From: Alkalicella caledoniensis
Lineage (GTDB): Bacteria > Bacillota > Proteinivoracia > Proteinivoracales > Proteinivoracaceae
DNA length: 64,000 nucleotides
Direction of reading: 5' to 3'
NCBI RefSeq assembly: GCF_014467015.1
Contig: NZ_CP058559.1
Location: forward strand, 1,798,001-1,862,000
Shown here piece after piece: positions 9,251-17,710 of this stretch. Position numbers and translations under genes: made by a program. The notes below the pieces were generated by a model. That model did not search any database. It had not been told where the DNA came from and saw only the letters and a list, made by a program, of their open reading frames with translations. The number at the start of each line of letters is the position of its first letter. Position 1 is the stretch's first letter.

Positions 9251-9697
9251 CTATTTCTCTAGGGCCCTTGTTATATCGCCTTTTGTAATTATTCCTACCA
9301 ATTTATTATTTTCATCTACCACCGGTAGCCTACCTATTCTATTTTCGTATAGTATTTGCATTGCTTCTTTTATAGATTTTTCTTCATGTATCACTATAGG
9401 GTCTTTAATCATGGCTGCCGTTACAGGCAAGTCTGCGCTATCTGCCAGCTCAGAAATAAATCTTTGTGGATTCCTTAAGTTTAAAAGGCTACCTAACAAC
9501 AGGTCATTATCCATTTCCACTTGTTCTTTAGGCCTATATATTTCTTTTTCAGTTATTAAACCTAGTATTTTCCCCTTGTCATCAACAACAGGTAAGCCTC
9601 CCACTCCATAAACAGCTAGGAGGTAGGCTACATCTTTTAAAGTGCCTTTATTGTTTATAGAGTGCACATTTCCAGTCATTATCTCTCTAACTAGCAC
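9251..9697 (-). CDS. CBS-domain pair protein
   Basis: A 148-residue protein built from two CBS motifs (about 1-60 and 85-148), each ending in the typical GRLPVVDE / GGLPVVDD and LVGIITKGDI patterns. CBS pairs bind adenosyl compounds and act as energy or nucleotide sensors. No catalytic domain is attached, so the target is unknown. GTG start with GGGGGG upstream. It overlaps the leader of the PrsW-like gene, and the two may be a functional pair. In B. subtilis the pth-mfd interval instead contains fin. Confidence 0.9.
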   Translation of the reverse strand: MLVREIMTGNVHSINNKGTLKDVAYLLAVYGVGGLPVVDDKGKILGLITEKEIYRPKEQVEMDNDLLLGSLLNLRNPQRFISELADSADLPVTAAMIKDPIVIHEEKSIKEAMQILYENRIGRLPVVDENNKLVGIITKGDITRALEK

Positions 9698-9810
9698 TTA
9701 GTATCCCCCCCTCAGAAAAATAATTCCCTTTTGTTGTATACTATATTCGATAAATTTTAAAATTTTCCTTTTATAATTAAAAAAATAAATATAATTTAAC
9801 AAGTATTCAT

Positions 9811-10377
9811 TTATTTTTTGTTAAATCTATTCATTACTAAGTCTATATCTCCTGTTTCTACGAAAAGAAGTATGGCTTCTACTGCTAAATCAATACATTC
9901 ATTTACCATAGATATATCCTCTTTTGGGAAATCCCCAAGTACATAATCAGTAACTTGATGAAATTCTGGACGAGAGATGCCCATCTTTAGTCTTGGTATA
10001 TTCTCACTTCCTAGCTTCTCTATTATAGATCCTATACCCTTTTGTCCTCCAGAGCTACCCTTTATTCTAATTTTAAATTTACCAGTCTCAATATCCATAT
10101 CATCATATACAACTAGAATATCATCCTTGTCCATCTTAAAATAATCTATTATGGCTTTGACTGAGTTACCACTTAAATTCATGTAGGTGTGTGGCTTTAA
10201 TAAAATAACTTTCTCATTATGGATTTTTGTTTCGCTTACTTCCCCATTAAATTTAACTTGTTTATTGAAATTTATATCTAGCTTTCTCGCTAGTTTATCT
10301 AATACCATAAAGCCTATATTATGCCTATTATTTTCATATTTTTCCCCAGGGTTTCCTAGACCCACTATAAGTTTCAT
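9811..10377 (-). CDS. pth: Peptidyl-tRNA hydrolase
   Basis: A 188-residue bacterial Pth (SpoVC in Bacillus). It cleaves peptidyl-tRNA released from stalled ribosomes. Visible signatures are VGLGNPG at residues 5-11, catalytic His in NRHNIGFMVLD, KPHTYMNLSG, and DDMD with GSSGGQKGIGSI. ATG start with GGGAGAG. It follows rplY/ctc, separated by a terminator, the standard order in this cluster. Confidence 0.97.
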   Translation of the reverse strand: MKLIVGLGNPGEKYENNRHNIGFMVLDKLARKLDINFNKQVKFNGEVSETKIHNEKVILLKPHTYMNLSGNSVKAIIDYFKMDKDDILVVYDDMDIETGKFKIRIKGSSGGQKGIGSIIEKLGSENIPRLKMGISRPEFHQVTDYVLGDFPKEDISMVNECIDLAVEAILLFVETGDIDLVMNRFNKK

Positions 10378-10392
10378 AATATCTCTCCCTTT

Positions 10393-10425
10393 TAAAAAAG
10401 TGACGCTTTTTCAGCGTCACTTTTC
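10393..10425 (-). terminator. Terminator after rplY
   Basis: AAAAGTGACGC / GCGTCACTTTT perfect 11-bp hairpin with a 7-base loop, directly after the rplY stop. Confidence 0.85.
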
Positions 10426-11021
10426 TAACTTATTTCTGCAACTGGTGTTTCTGCTGTTTCATCAACTTCCTCCGCATATGATACAGACATAAGTGATAAA
10501 ACAACTTCCTCTTTCGGTGAATAAATTTCTAAATTTGATGATACTGGTACTTCTCCTACAGAAACTGTTGTTCCCGCAGTAAGTGCCCCTATATCTAAAT
10601 CGATATGGTGGGGAATTTCATGGGGTAAGCCCCTGACTTCTATTTCCCTTTTTTGGAATTGTATTATACCAGCTTTTTTAGCCGCTTGCTCCCCAACTAG
10701 GTGAATTGGGACTTCCTTAAAAATTGGTTGATCTGAAAATACTTTTTGAAAATCCACATGAACTGTTTTCCCTGTAATTTTATTTGTTTGGATTTCTTTT
10801 ACAATTACAGAATGCTTCTGGGAGTCCACTTCCAAATCAATAAGGGTACTGTTTAATCCATTATTCATTACATAAATTAGGTCTTTGGAATATACCGAAA
10901 TTGCAATATTTTGGATTCCCTTTCCGTAGATAATTGCTGGGATATAACCATCTTTACGGAGCTGAGTATTTACCCCATTAGAAGTGGTTTCCCGACTCTG
11001 CCCTTTCAAAATAAGAGACAC
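10425..11021 (-). CDS. rplY: Ribosomal protein L25, general stress (Ctc) form
   Basis: A 198-residue L25/Ctc protein that binds 5S rRNA. It has the N-terminal L25 domain (RDGYIPAIIYGKG-like region, VDFQKV) and the C-terminal TL5/Ctc beta domain (RGLPHEIPHHIDLDI, ending in an acidic tail). The frame opens at 11048, but AAAGGAGG lies 7 bases before an in-frame GTG at 11021 and homologues begin at that point, so GTG is the start. Its place between prs and pth is the conserved ctc position. Confidence 0.93.
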   Translation of the reverse strand: MSLILKGQSRETTSNGVNTQLRKDGYIPAIIYGKGIQNIAISVYSKDLIYVMNNGLNSTLIDLEVDSQKHSVIVKEIQTNKITGKTVHVDFQKVFSDQPIFKEVPIHLVGEQAAKKAGIIQFQKREIEVRGLPHEIPHHIDLDIGALTAGTTVSVGEVPVSSNLEIYSPKEEVVLSLMSVSYAEEVDETAETPVAEIS

Positions 11022-11092
11022 GAGAATTCCTCCTTTGGTAATCTTCAATTCCTAAGTAGTATATCCCTTTTTATTTTAATTACTCATATATC

Positions 11093-12040
11093 TTAGTAAA
11101 ATAAATTGCTAATTGACAAATCCTCATGTATTCTGATGATGGCGTCAGCAAAAAGATCTGCTAGGGTTATTTGCTCAACTTTTTCTATCATGTTTTCTGA
11201 AGATAATGATATGGAATCAGTTACTACAATTTTTTGTAGCGGGGAGTTTTCAAGTCTTTCTATTGCAGCACCTGAAAAAACTGGGTGAGTACAGCACGCA
11301 GAAACAGTTTTTGCTCCCCTATCTAAAAGTGCTGCGGCACCTAAAGAGATAGTTCCAGCTGTATCAATAATATCATCAACCATAATAATGTCTTTGCCGT
11401 TGATGTCACCAATAATGTTTAATATTTCAGCAACATTTGGTTTTGGTCTTCTTTTATCCATTATTGCCAATGGAACCCTTAACTTTTCAGCTAAGTCCCT
11501 AGCCCTTGTTACCCCTCCCATATCCGGGGATACAACTACTGTATTCTCTAGATCCCTGTTCTTATAGTATTTAGCTAAAAGGGGTATGGCAGTTAAATGG
11601 TCCACAGGTATATCAAAGAATCCTTGAGTTGCAGGTGCATGCAGATCCAGTGTTAAAACTCTGTCGGCACCTGCTGTTGTTATAAGGTTAGCCACTAACT
11701 TAGCTGTAATAGGATCCCTTGATCTAGCTTTTCTCTCCTGACGTGCATAGCCATAATAGGGAATTACAGCAGTAATTCTTCTGGCCGATGCCCTCTTTAA
11801 TGCATCAATCATTATTAAAAGCTCCATAAGGTTCTCGTTTGCTGGTGCACTGGTGGACTGAATTACAAAAACATCAGCACCCCTTACACTTTCTTCAATT
11901 TTTACAGTTGTTTCACCATCGCTGAATCTAACAACCTCACCATCCCCTAAGGGGCATCCTATTTTCTCTGTGATAGCTTTTGCTAGGTCTTGATTTGCAG
12001 AGCATGAGAAGATTTTTAGTTTCTTGTCTAAATAAGGCAT
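11093..12040 (-). CDS. prs: Ribose-phosphate pyrophosphokinase
   Basis: A 315-residue enzyme that makes PRPP from ribose 5-phosphate and ATP, for purines, pyrimidines, His and Trp. It shows the flexible loop [16 protein letters not shown], the class I signature [18 protein letters not shown], and the PRPP-binding loop DDIIDTAGT near residue 221. ATG start with AGGAGGAACA. It lies 24 bases after glmU, forming the usual glmU-prs operon. Confidence 0.98.
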   Translation of the reverse strand: MPYLDKKLKIFSCSANQDLAKAITEKIGCPLGDGEVVRFSDGETTVKIEESVRGADVFVIQSTSAPANENLMELLIMIDALKRASARRITAVIPYYGYARQERKARSRDPITAKLVANLITTAGADRVLTLDLHAPATQGFFDIPVDHLTAIPLLAKYYKNRDLENTVVVSPDMGGVTRARDLAEKLRVPLAIMDKRRPKPNVAEILNIIGDINGKDIIMVDDIIDTAGTISLGAAALLDRGAKTVSACCTHPVFSGAAIERLENSPLQKIVVTDSISLSSENMIEKVEQITLADLFADAIIRIHEDLSISNLFY

Positions 12041-12064
12041 TAAAATGTTCCTCCTAAAAATGTT

Positions 12065-13423
12065 TTATTTATTCCAGTTTTCCTTGACTGTTTGTCTACA
12101 TCTGGCAATTGCAAGGCTATTTTCTGGAGTATCATCTGTTATAGTAGATCCTGCAGCGATAAATGATCCTTTTTTAAGGGTTACTGGTGCAACAAGATTG
12201 CTGTTACTTCCTACAAAAACATCGGATTCAATAATTGTTTTAAATTTATTTTTACCATCATAGTTTACTGTTATTGTTCCACAACCAATATTTACATTTT
12301 CACCCACTTGGGCGTCACCTAAGTAAGCCAAATGGGCAGCCTTTGAGTTATCTGCCATGGAAGTATTCTTTAGTTCCACAAAATTTCCCACCCTTACACT
12401 ATTTCCAACCTTTGTGTTCGGCCTTAAATAAGAATATGGGCCCACAGAGCAATTCTCTCCTACCTGACTGTCTAGCACTGTTGACTGAGTTACTTCTGAG
12501 TTATTTAATATGTGGGAGTTAACTATTTTTGTATTAGGCCCTATTATACAGCCCTGTCCAATACTGGTGTTACCTTCAATAAATGTCATAGGATATATAA
12601 CTGTATCAGGGCCTATACTGGCTTTTGTGCTAATATAAGTATTTAATGGATCAATAATTGTTACTCCTTCTAGCATCCAACTCTCATTAACCCTTTGCTG
12701 TAGGATCCGCTGGGCTTCATATAGCCTAATTCTATCATTAATCCCAGCCATTTCATTAGGTTCATCCATTGTTTGAGCTCCTAATTTTAGTCCATTTTTT
12801 ACTATTAGCTTTAGTACATCGGGGAGATAATATTCCCCTTGGGCATTGTCATTCTTTACTTTCGGTAGTAATTCGAAAAGAAGCTTGGAGTTGAATACAA
12901 AAATCCCTGTATTAACTTCTTTTATACCCTTTTGATCTGCAGTGGCATCTTTCTCTTCCACAATTAACTCTACTTCATTAGCTTTGTTTCTAATTATTCT
13001 ACCATATCCCCTAGGATCTTCTTGATAGGCTGTTAATACAGTCCCAGCGTATAGGCCCTCTCTATGATAATCCACAAGTTTTTTAAGGGTTACATGGCTT
13101 AAAAGAGGTGTGTCACCACATAAGATCAATACGTCTTCATCTTCATCTCCATTAAAAAATTCTTGGGCTTGTAATACGGCATGTCCTGTTCCAAGCTGTT
13201 CTTTTTGTTCAGCGAAAAGACTCTCGTTTTTATATAGCTCTAAGACTTTATCCTTTTGATGCCCAACGATAGTTACAATTTTTTCTACACTTAGGGGTTC
13301 TAATGCGTCATAAATATATTCTAACATGGGTTTGTCCAGCAATTTATGTAGCACTTTTATGGTATTGCTTTTCATGCGAGTACCTTTACCCGCAGCTAAT
13401 ATTATAGCACTTAACTTTTTCAC
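12065..13423 (-). CDS. glmU: Bifunctional UDP-GlcNAc pyrophosphorylase / GlcN-1-P acetyltransferase
   Basis: A 452-residue GlmU that makes UDP-GlcNAc for peptidoglycan. Residues 1-230 are the uridyltransferase Rossmann domain (LAAGKGTRMKS, CGDTPLL). From about 250 to the end is the left-handed beta-helix acetyltransferase, with repeated hexapeptides and the conserved AHLAYLGDAQVGENVNIGCG run. GTG start with GGAGGGATAGCA. It lies downstream of spoVG and upstream of prs, as in Bacillus gcaD. Confidence 0.97.
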   Translation of the reverse strand: MKKLSAIILAAGKGTRMKSNTIKVLHKLLDKPMLEYIYDALEPLSVEKIVTIVGHQKDKVLELYKNESLFAEQKEQLGTGHAVLQAQEFFNGDEDEDVLILCGDTPLLSHVTLKKLVDYHREGLYAGTVLTAYQEDPRGYGRIIRNKANEVELIVEEKDATADQKGIKEVNTGIFVFNSKLLFELLPKVKNDNAQGEYYLPDVLKLIVKNGLKLGAQTMDEPNEMAGINDRIRLYEAQRILQQRVNESWMLEGVTIIDPLNTYISTKASIGPDTVIYPMTFIEGNTSIGQGCIIGPNTKIVNSHILNNSEVTQSTVLDSQVGENCSVGPYSYLRPNTKVGNSVRVGNFVELKNTSMADNSKAAHLAYLGDAQVGENVNIGCGTITVNYDGKNKFKTIIESDVFVGSNSNLVAPVTLKKGSFIAAGSTITDDTPENSLAIARCRQTVKENWNK

Positions 13424-13494
13424 TGCTATCCCTCCAAATATATTTGTCCACTAAAAATATACCCTATTCATGGCGTTGGGTCAAGGTTATAAAA

Positions 13495-13525
13495 AAATAA
13501 AAGAGCAAGAAATACTCGCTCTTCT
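13495..13525 (-). terminator. Terminator after spoVG
   Basis: AAGAGCGAG / CTTGCTCTT (one G-T pair), then a T-rich run, on the minus strand directly after the spoVG stop. Confidence 0.75.
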
Positions 13526-13799
13526 ATCCTTCTTGTGGAACTGTTTCTAAAAAAGACTGATATGCATCTAGTACAGCTTCTTGTATCATTCCCCTAGTGT
13601 TTGATGTTATTGGGTGAGCAATATCCCTATGTTCTCCGTCGGCCCCTTTTCTGCTAGGCATCGCAACAAAGAACCCGTTATTACCCTCAACAACTCTAAT
13701 ATCATGCACTACAAACTCATTATCGAAGGTTACTGAAACAACTGCTCTCATTTTACCGTCTTTATTCACCCGTCTAACCCTAACATCAGTAATTTTCAT
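13524..13799 (-). CDS. spoVG: Septation/sporulation regulator SpoVG
   Basis: A 91-residue SpoVG (family length about 85-97). It begins [11 protein letters not shown] and holds the family core [19 protein letters not shown] and [10 protein letters not shown]. SpoVG is a small DNA/RNA-binding protein that affects asymmetric division and many other genes. The ATG at 13799 is chosen over a GTG at 13808 because AAAGGCGGTGG precedes it and homologues start there. A sigma-H promoter lies upstream. Confidence 0.97.
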   Translation of the reverse strand: MKITDVRVRRVNKDGKMRAVVSVTFDNEFVVHDIRVVEGNNGFFVAMPSRKGADGEHRDIAHPITSNTRGMIQEAVLDAYQSFLETVPQEG

Positions 13800-13843
13800 G
13801 AAGTCCACCGCCTTTTTGCAATTTTTTGAATTATATCAATACT

Positions 13844-13868
13844 ATTCAACAGACATCATGAAAATCCT
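13844..13868 (-). promoter_or_regulatory. Sigma-H promoter of spoVG
   Basis: Minus strand AGGATTT, 14 bases, GAAT. This matches the sigma-H consensus (RnAGGAwWW ... GAAT) and closely resembles the classic B. subtilis spoVG promoter. It lies about 45 bases before the spoVG start. Confidence 0.75.
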
Positions 13869-13887
13869 TCATTATTCTTTTACTTTT

Positions 13888-15105
13888 TTATAAATTCTCT
13901 AAAATCTGTGCACTGTAGCCTGATTTCAATAGTTCTTTTACAATATTTTCACCATGGGCAAGATCCCTTGTTTCTAACATGAGGTTCACTTTTGCATATT
14001 TGATAGGTATTTTAGGATTTAATCTATCATGGTTTACTGCAATTACATTTGCTTTGTGTAGTGCTATTGTACCCAGAAGCCTTTGTAATGAGCCAGGAAT
14101 ATCTTGTAGCACAACCTCTAAAAAAGTGGTTTTACCTGCTTTTATCATACCTCTTTCTATAATTCTAGAAAGTATATTGGGGTCTATGTTACCACCACTC
14201 AACACAGCCACTGTTTTTCCCTTCAGGTTGTCAATCTTGTTGTATATCAAAGCAGCTACTGTAACAGCTGCTGCCCCTTCTACCATTGTCTTATTTCTTT
14301 CTAACAGTAAAAGGATAGCTCTGGCGATTTCTTCCTCATCTACTGTTACAACATCATCTATATACTTGTTGATAAGGGTAAATGTTAAGTCCCCTGGTTT
14401 TTTAACAGCTATTCCATCGGCGATGGTGTTAACCATGTCTGTCTGGGTTAGTTTCCCCATTTTCACTGAGTTCACCATGGCAGATGCTCCTTCAGCTTGT
14501 ACTCCTATAACCCTAATAGATGGATTTAATTCTTTAACGGCTAATAATATTCCTGCCAGTAGACCTCCTCCTCCAATGGGTACAATGATGTTTTTAACGT
14601 CTTGAAGCTGGCTTATGATTTCTAGGCCGATTGTCCCTTGCCCCGCAATTACATCTTTATCATTGAAGGCATGAACATAGTTTAATTTCTTTTCCTTTGC
14701 TAGCTCCATAGCATGCTGGTAGCAGTCGTCATATGTAAGTCCTTTTAAAATAACCTCTGCGCCATAGCCTTGTGTTGCCATTATCTTTGTTATGGGAGCT
14801 CCCTCAGGCATTACTATTTTAGATAGCATATTACTTTTTGTTGCAGCAAAAGCGACTCCTTGAGCGTGGTTGCCTGCAGATGCAGCAATGACGCCTTCTC
14901 TTTTCCCTTCCTCTGAGAGAGAAAGAATTTTACTTGTAGCACCCCGGAGTTTAAAAGATCCAGTCTTTTGCATATTTTCATATTTCAAAAATATTTCCTG
15001 TCCCACTAATTGGGTCAGTGTCTGAGATTTTTCTAAAGGAGTTACCCTCACGATTTCAGCAATTTTTTTCTGCGATTTTTTCACATCATCTAGTGTTATT
15101 TCCAT
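13888..15105 (-). CDS. ilvA: Threonine ammonia-lyase
   Basis: A 405-residue PLP enzyme (fold type II) that deaminates threonine to 2-oxobutanoate. The PLP-lysine motif is KTGSFKLRGA near residue 50, and the phosphate loop is GGGGLLAG. Residues about 330-403 form a C-terminal ACT domain, as in TdcB/IlvA-like enzymes of Clostridia. ATG start with AGGAGGATGAC, overlapping the end of purR. It occupies the purR-spoVG interval where Bacillus carries yabJ/ridA. Biosynthetic versus catabolic role cannot be decided here. Confidence 0.93.
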   Translation of the reverse strand: MEITLDDVKKSQKKIAEIVRVTPLEKSQTLTQLVGQEIFLKYENMQKTGSFKLRGATSKILSLSEEGKREGVIAASAGNHAQGVAFAATKSNMLSKIVMPEGAPITKIMATQGYGAEVILKGLTYDDCYQHAMELAKEKKLNYVHAFNDKDVIAGQGTIGLEIISQLQDVKNIIVPIGGGGLLAGILLAVKELNPSIRVIGVQAEGASAMVNSVKMGKLTQTDMVNTIADGIAVKKPGDLTFTLINKYIDDVVTVDEEEIARAILLLLERNKTMVEGAAAVTVAALIYNKIDNLKGKTVAVLSGGNIDPNILSRIIERGMIKAGKTTFLEVVLQDIPGSLQRLLGTIALHKANVIAVNHDRLNPKIPIKYAKVNLMLETRDLAHGENIVKELLKSGYSAQILENL

Positions 15106-15114
15106 GTCATCCTC

Positions 15115-15915
15115 CTAATAAATAATGTCTACTTCACCTGTCAACTCGTTTACGCTCTTCAACTTTAAAAGTGAGAAATAATCATTAACCATTTTGTTTT
15201 CCGGGTTTTGGCTATCTATAACAACACCAATTCCTGCTAATGAGCAGCTAAATTCTTTTACTAGCTCAACAAGTCCTTTAGCTGCACCACCGGCTTTCAT
15301 AAAGTCATCTATTATCAAAATTCTTTTCCCAGGCTTAATTGCTTTTTTTGTAATAGACATGGTTTGGATTCTTCGTGTTGATCCTGTCACATAGTTTATT
15401 GTAACTACAGGTCCTTCTGTAACTTTTGCTTCTCTTCTAGCTACTACTACCTCTGCATTGAGATAGTTCGCTGTAGCCATAGCAATAGGTATCCCTTTTG
15501 TTTCCATAGTCAAGCAATAGTCTACCTTTTTTTCAGCATATTTTGATGCAAATATTAGCCCCAGCATATTAGTTATTTTTGGGTCAAATATTAAATCTGA
15601 ATAGTAGAGGTAGCCTCCAGGTAATACCCTTTCCTTTGCTTGTAGCTTTCCTTTTAAATCAGTTAAAAATTCCTGTGTTTTTTCAGTGGTTATTTTCGGT
15701 ATAAAGTATGCGCCACCTGTGGCGCCTGCATTACTTATTATTTCTCCTAAACCATTTTGTTTAAAAGTTGTATTCAAATGAAAAAGATCTTCGCTAACAC
15801 TTGATTTTGCAGCATCATATTTTTCACAAAAATAGTTAAGAGAAAATGTTTTATTAGCTGAAAACAAAAATTCCATAGCCATTAATGCGACCCTTTGACT
15901 TCTTTTAAATTTTAT
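15115..15915 (-). CDS. purR: Purine operon repressor PurR, probable non-AUG start
   Basis: A PurR of about 266 residues. The N-terminal winged helix (KFKRSQRVALMAMEFLF) is followed by a phosphoribosyltransferase-fold domain with the PRPP loop ILIIDDFMKAGGAAKGL near residues 190-206. It represses purine genes and is released by PRPP. The frame is open to a TTG at 15951, but that has no Shine-Dalgarno site. GGGGGAGG lies just before in-frame ATT (15918) and ATA (15915), and B. subtilis PurR begins MKFRRS, aligning with the ATA codon. I therefore place the start at ATA, with ATT as alternative. Confidence 0.9.
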   Translation of the reverse strand: MKFKRSQRVALMAMEFLFSANKTFSLNYFCEKYDAAKSSVSEDLFHLNTTFKQNGLGEIISNAGATGGAYFIPKITTEKTQEFLTDLKGKLQAKERVLPGGYLYYSDLIFDPKITNMLGLIFASKYAEKKVDYCLTMETKGIPIAMATANYLNAEVVVARREAKVTEGPVVTINYVTGSTRRIQTMSITKKAIKPGKRILIIDDFMKAGGAAKGLVELVKEFSCSLAGIGVVIDSQNPENKMVNDYFSLLKLKSVNELTGEVDIIY

Positions 15916-15952
15916 AATTTTGTCCTCCCCCTTATTTTTTCCATAATACAAT

Positions 15953-15987
15953 TTATTTAAGCAACCCAGAAGGTTGCTTAAATTAAG
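15953..15987 (-). terminator. Hairpin over the end of the nucleotidyltransferase gene
   Basis: TTTAAGCAACC / GGTTGCTTAAA perfect hairpin with a 5-base loop. It includes the stop codon of the nucleotidyltransferase gene and lies before purR. It lacks a clean T run, so it may attenuate and not end transcription. Confidence 0.55.
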
Positions 15988-16739
15988 TTTGCTAAATACT
16001 CCTCTGCAATATCTATATCTGAGTCTTTATCTACATCTGTTCCTAGCTGGGGATATGACGAGATAATAGCCTTAGCCTTTAGTTCTAAAATGCTAGAGAC
16101 TCGTTGTTCAAGTCCCTTTATGGTTAGTTTTTTACTTAAGAGTTTAAGAAGAAAGGACCATCCCAAAAAGTTTGCTAACTTTACTGGACTTTTACGCAGA
16201 GCGATTAGCCTCTCCCCAGCTTTTGCAGCCTTGTCTATACAATTGGCATCAACCAAGCAAATATTACCACCTGTAAATGTTCCTTCTTGTAAGGTTACGT
16301 AAGTTCTTTTAACTTTCGGGTATACTTCTTCATTTTTTGCCCTCCGAACAATAGGATAAAAAAGTTCATCATCAAACTCTTGGGTTTGAGCTAAAAAATC
16401 TTTTATAGACTCCACTGTTATCATGGGAATGTCTGATGTTACTATGAGTAACCTACCATGATCCCAACCAAACTTGCTTGCTTTTACGTTGTCCATAATA
16501 CTTCTTTGATTATGAACAACTGATACATCATAAGATTGCTTTAGGGGTTCTAGCTCCCTTTGAGGGCCAACTACAACTATTTCAGAAATTTCAGATACTG
16601 ATACCAATACATCCAGCACATAACAAAGCATGGGCCTTTTATTTATAGGGAAAAACGCTTTATTTTTTATCTTCTCCCCACGCATAAAATCCCCTTTTTC
16701 GCTATCACCGGCTAATATCACCGCTCTAATTGGTCTCAT
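15978..16739 (-). CDS. MobA-like NTP transferase family protein
   Basis: A 253-residue protein with an N-terminal nucleotidyltransferase fold: VILAGDS in place of the usual LAGGxGxR loop, the following K (EKIKNKAFFPINKRPM), and acidic metal site TSDIPM. A C-terminal helical tail (from about 175) is unlike GlmU or IspD. The substrate is unknown. Its start overlaps the ispE stop by 14 bases, so it is translationally coupled to ispE. GGAGTG precedes the ATG. Confidence 0.8.
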   Translation of the reverse strand: MRPIRAVILAGDSEKGDFMRGEKIKNKAFFPINKRPMLCYVLDVLVSVSEISEIVVVGPQRELEPLKQSYDVSVVHNQRSIMDNVKASKFGWDHGRLLIVTSDIPMITVESIKDFLAQTQEFDDELFYPIVRRAKNEEVYPKVKRTYVTLQEGTFTGGNICLVDANCIDKAAKAGERLIALRKSPVKLANFLGWSFLLKLLSKKLTIKGLEQRVSSILELKAKAIISSYPQLGTDVDKDSDIDIAEEYLANLI

Positions 16740-17592
16740 TTATTTCACTCCAATCAGTAGTTTTTGTTACAAAGACTTCCTCTGCTAGGGTACCTAAACT
16801 TTTCGCTATTTTTAATGCCCGTTCATATGTGGAACATAACCCAAACACAGTGGGTCCACTACCAGACATCAATGTTCCGCATGCACCAAGCTGAGTTATT
16901 CTATCTTTCAGTATCTTAACTGTAGAATATCTCCTTAATGTTACTGTTTCTAATACGTTACATAAGTTGTTACTTACTTCTTTAATGTTCCCCTCAGTTA
17001 TGGCAGATATCATGGCTTGGGTATTTGGCCTCTTAGTTATTTTGTCTATTTCTAGACCTAAATACACTTCCTTTGTGGAAACACCTAGGTTCGGTTTTGC
17101 TAATACCACCCACACAGGGGGCAGGCTAGGCAATAGGGTAAGATCTTCTCCTATCCCCTTAGCTAGCTGAGTTCCTCCTTTAATAAAAAATGGCACATCA
17201 GCTCCTAATTCTTTGCCTAATTTGGCTAGTTCTTCTAAGCTTAAGTTTAATTTCCAAAATTTATTTAATCCCATAAGGGTAGTGGCACAGTCACTGCTTC
17301 CTCCGCCTAGCCCTGCTGCCACAGGTATTCTTTTTTCTATTGTTATCTTTGCTCCTTTTTTTGTTCCCGTATATTTTTGTAATGACTTAGCTGCTTTATA
17401 AACTAAATTGCCTTCATCTGTAGGAACAAAAGGGTGTGAACATACAATTTCAATACCTTCGCCTTCTCTAATTTCTAGACTATCATATAAATCAACAAGC
17501 TGCATGATCATTTCTATCTCATGATAATTGTCAGACCTTTTATGTAAAACGTCAAGGGTTAGGTTTATTTTCGCTCTAGCCTTAAGCTTCAT
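16726..17592 (-). CDS. ispE: 4-diphosphocytidyl-2-C-methyl-D-erythritol kinase
   Basis: A 288-residue GHMP kinase of the MEP isoprenoid pathway, phosphorylating CDP-methylerythritol. It shows the N-terminal AKINLTLDVL, the GHMP ATP loop VAAGLGGGSSDCA near residues 92-104, and the C-terminal MSGSGPTVFGL motif. ATG start with AGAGGGGT. It is the ispE-purR neighbour seen in B. subtilis, here with the nucleotidyltransferase inserted between. Confidence 0.97.
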   Translation of the reverse strand: MKLKARAKINLTLDVLHKRSDNYHEIEMIMQLVDLYDSLEIREGEGIEIVCSHPFVPTDEGNLVYKAAKSLQKYTGTKKGAKITIEKRIPVAAGLGGGSSDCATTLMGLNKFWKLNLSLEELAKLGKELGADVPFFIKGGTQLAKGIGEDLTLLPSLPPVWVVLAKPNLGVSTKEVYLGLEIDKITKRPNTQAMISAITEGNIKEVSNNLCNVLETVTLRRYSTVKILKDRITQLGACGTLMSGSGPTVFGLCSTYERALKIAKSLGTLAEEVFVTKTTDWSEINETN

Positions 17593-17676
17593 TTTAATAC
17601 CCCTCTCATTTATGTCAAAATCTTTTTATCTACTTTTCTATTTATTATACCAAATTTTTGTAATATATCCATAAAA

Positions 17677-17709
17677 AATTAAGGAAGAGCTATTATGCCC
17701 TTCCTAAGG
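17677..17709 (-). terminator. Terminator after cphA
   Basis: AGGAAGGGC / GCTCTTCCT (one mismatch pair) then TTAATTTTTT on the minus strand, directly after cphA. Confidence 0.8.
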
Positions 17710-17710
17710 T

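Noticed and set aside
13979-14605. 208-codon plus-strand ORF
   Set aside because: It is antisense to ilvA, which has clear PLP-enzyme motifs; the ORF has no domain and no ribosome site.
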